Positions 6,003 to 6,911 of a stretch of DNA of 6,911 nucleotides are shown one piece after another (the stretch's first letter is position 1; every line of letters starts with the position of its first letter). The stretch spans positions 1 to 6,911 of the forward strand of contig NZ_CAMPHH010000182.1 in assembly GCF_946885855.1 (NCBI RefSeq), in the 5' to 3' direction. The stretch comes from an uncultured Actinotalea sp. (GTDB lineage Bacteria; Actinomycetota; Actinomycetes; Actinomycetales; Cellulomonadaceae). A model generated the notes under the pieces. It searched no databases. It worked only from the letters and a program-made list of their open reading frames with translations, and had not been told where the DNA came from. The translations under genes were made by a program, and so were the position numbers.

Positions 6003-6848
6003 TCAGACCGCCGCCGACGGCGGCGCGAGGACCGCCGCGGCGACGTCGTCGGCGCGGGTCTCCGGCAGCCAGTGCCCGGCCACGAGCGGCACGGCGCGGC
6101 AGGGGCCGACGGCGTACCGGGCCGTCGCCACGACCGCGGCGGGGGCGAAGAACGGGTCGTCGACGCCGTGCAGGTACGTCGTCGGCACGCGGACCCGTCC
6201 GGCGCCGAAGCCGTCGCGGACCCGCAGCGCGCGGTACCAGCCGAGCGCCGCGGTGAGGGCGCCCGGCTCGCGCATCCGGCGGACGTACCGGTCGACGTGC
6301 GCGGCGTCCAGGCCCGACCGCTCGAGCAGCCGCCGCAGCCGCGCGCCGTCGTCGGCGAGGAGCCGGTGCTCCGGCCACCGGGGCAGCTGGAAGCCGACCA
6401 TGTACGCCGAGCGCGCCGCCTGCCCGCGCCACAGCGCGTCCCGCATCGCGGCCGGGTGCGGGGTCGAGAGCACGGTCAGGGCGCCGACCCGCCCGGCCCG
6501 GCGGCTCGCGACCGCCCAGGCGACCGTGCCGCCCCAGTCGTGCCCGACGACGTGCGCGCGGTCGACGCCGGCCGCGTCGAGGACGGCGACGACGTCGTCG
6601 GCGAGCTCGCGCAGCCGGTACGCGCGCACGTCCGCCGGACGCGCGCCGGGGGAGTAGCCGCGCTGGTCGGGCACGAGGACGCGGCGACCGGCGTCGGCCA
6701 GGCGCGCCGCGACGTCGTCGTACGCGGTGCCGTCCTGCGGGAAGCCGTGCAGGAGGACGACGGCGTCGCCGTCCACGGGCCCGGTGTCCCGGACGTCCAG
6801 GCGCAGCCCGCCCCGGGAGACGCTGCTGATCCGATCCGGTGTCGTCAT
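6003..6848 (-). CDS. Alpha/beta hydrolase, epoxide hydrolase-like
   Basis: A 281-residue soluble alpha/beta-hydrolase that probably opens an epoxide with water to a diol. Visible: oxyanion-hole motif HGFPQ (34-38); DQRGYSPG (61-68); nucleophile elbow GHDWGG (102-107) with Asp104; a cap region (about 130-215) with Tyr149 before GFQLP and Tyr205 in GWYRA, the usual positions of the two epoxide-activating tyrosines; acid Asp230 or Asp231 in HGVDDPFF; and His259 in AGHWLPE. HGFP plus an Asp nucleophile separates it from Ser-type esterases. A haloalkane dehalogenase is the main alternative but fits less well given both tyrosines. The ATG at 6848 has GGAGG at 6857-6861 (8 nt); an ATG 8 nt further upstream is out of frame and runs into TGA. 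It converges on the oxidase gene with a 9-bp gap and so is transcribed independently. Substrate unknown. Confidence 0.88.
   Translation of the reverse strand: MTTPDRISSVSRGGLRLDVRDTGPVDGDAVVLLHGFPQDGTAYDDVAARLADAGRRVLVPDQRGYSPGARPADVRAYRLRELADDVVAVLDAAGVDRAHVVGHDWGGTVAWAVASRRAGRVGALTVLSTPHPAAMRDALWRGQAARSAYMVGFQLPRWPEHRLLADDGARLRRLLERSGLDAAHVDRYVRRMREPGALTAALGWYRALRVRDGFGAGRVRVPTTYLHGVDDPFFAPAAVVATARYAVGPCRAVPLVAGHWLPETRADDVAAAVLAPPSAAV
6009..6025. terminator. Possible shared hairpin at the oxidase/hydrolase convergence
   Basis: CGCCGCC (6009-6015) pairs with GGCGGCG (6019-6025) around a 3-nt loop, 15 nt after the oxidase stop and within the last codons of the facing hydrolase gene. The position suits a terminator for oxidase transcripts, but there is no U-run and the sequence also encodes hydrolase residues. 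Low confidence. Confidence 0.22.
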
Positions 6849-6866
6849 CCCCCCATCCTCCGCCCC

Positions 6867-6911
6867 ACCCGCGAGCCCGCTCGGTCGGCTCGAGGCGGTG
6901 GGCTCGCGGGT
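6867..6911. repeat. Perfect 12-bp inverted repeat upstream of the hydrolase gene, cut by window edge
   Basis: ACCCGCGAGCCC (6867-6878) and GGGCTCGCGGGT (6900-6911) are exact reverse complements, separated by 21 nt in which CTCG (6880-6883) and CGAG (6891-6894) can pair as an inner stem. The right arm ends at the last base of the window, so its full extent is unknown. It lies 19-63 bp before the hydrolase ATG. It may be a terminator of an unseen neighbouring gene or a control site for the hydrolase. No U-run is visible on the minus-strand side. Confidence 0.55.

Noticed and set aside
5615..6256. Plus-strand reading frame spanning the end of the oxidase and the facing hydrolase
   Set aside because: Almost pure Arg/Ala/Gly/Pro translation, a frame-shifted shadow of both genes.

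Overview
The window is very GC-rich DNA with strong G/C at third codon positions and frequent GTG starts. This fits a high-GC actinobacterium, possibly of the Cellulomonas/Promicromonospora type, though the family is only a guess. It is almost fully coding. I see five complete genes and the first 38 codons of a sixth, and no RNA gene, CRISPR array, insertion sequence or phage gene.

Layout. On the minus strand, from about 2827 down to the left edge, runs a tightly packed operon: a thiolase (FadA2-like), a high-molecular-weight 3-oxoacyl reductase (FabG4-like), and the start of what is probably a MaoC-type enoyl-CoA hydratase (HtdX-like, cut by the window edge). Each junction is a 4-base GTGA stop/start overlap. 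A 182-bp divergent promoter region (2828-3009) separates this operon from a plus-strand pair: a TetR-family regulator and an acyl-CoA oxidase-type flavoenzyme, joined by an ATGA overlap. Facing the oxidase, 9 bp after its stop, is an epoxide-hydrolase-like alpha/beta hydrolase on the minus strand. The right edge carries a perfect 12-bp inverted repeat.

How the genes work together. Oxidation of acyl-CoA to trans-2-enoyl-CoA, hydration, NAD-linked oxidation of the hydroxyacyl-CoA and thiolysis together make one complete beta-oxidation turn. The hydration and oxidation steps would be done by a MaoC protein and a short-chain FabG4-type reductase rather than by the usual FadB. The logic therefore resembles the peroxisomal route (acyl-CoA oxidase, (R)-specific multifunctional enzyme 2, thiolase). 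The divergent TetR protein is the obvious candidate regulator of both arms, and two dyad elements in the shared promoter region are candidate operators. The reductase and thiolase, with the adjacent hydratase, match the mycobacterial htdX-fabG4-fadA2-fadE5 neighbourhood (Rv0241c-Rv0244c). Here, however, the FadE5-type dehydrogenase position is taken by an oxidase-type protein.

Limits. The hydratase assignment rests on 38 residues plus context. Oxidase versus dehydrogenase activity, stereochemistry, chain-length range and all regulatory sites are inferences from sequence alone.
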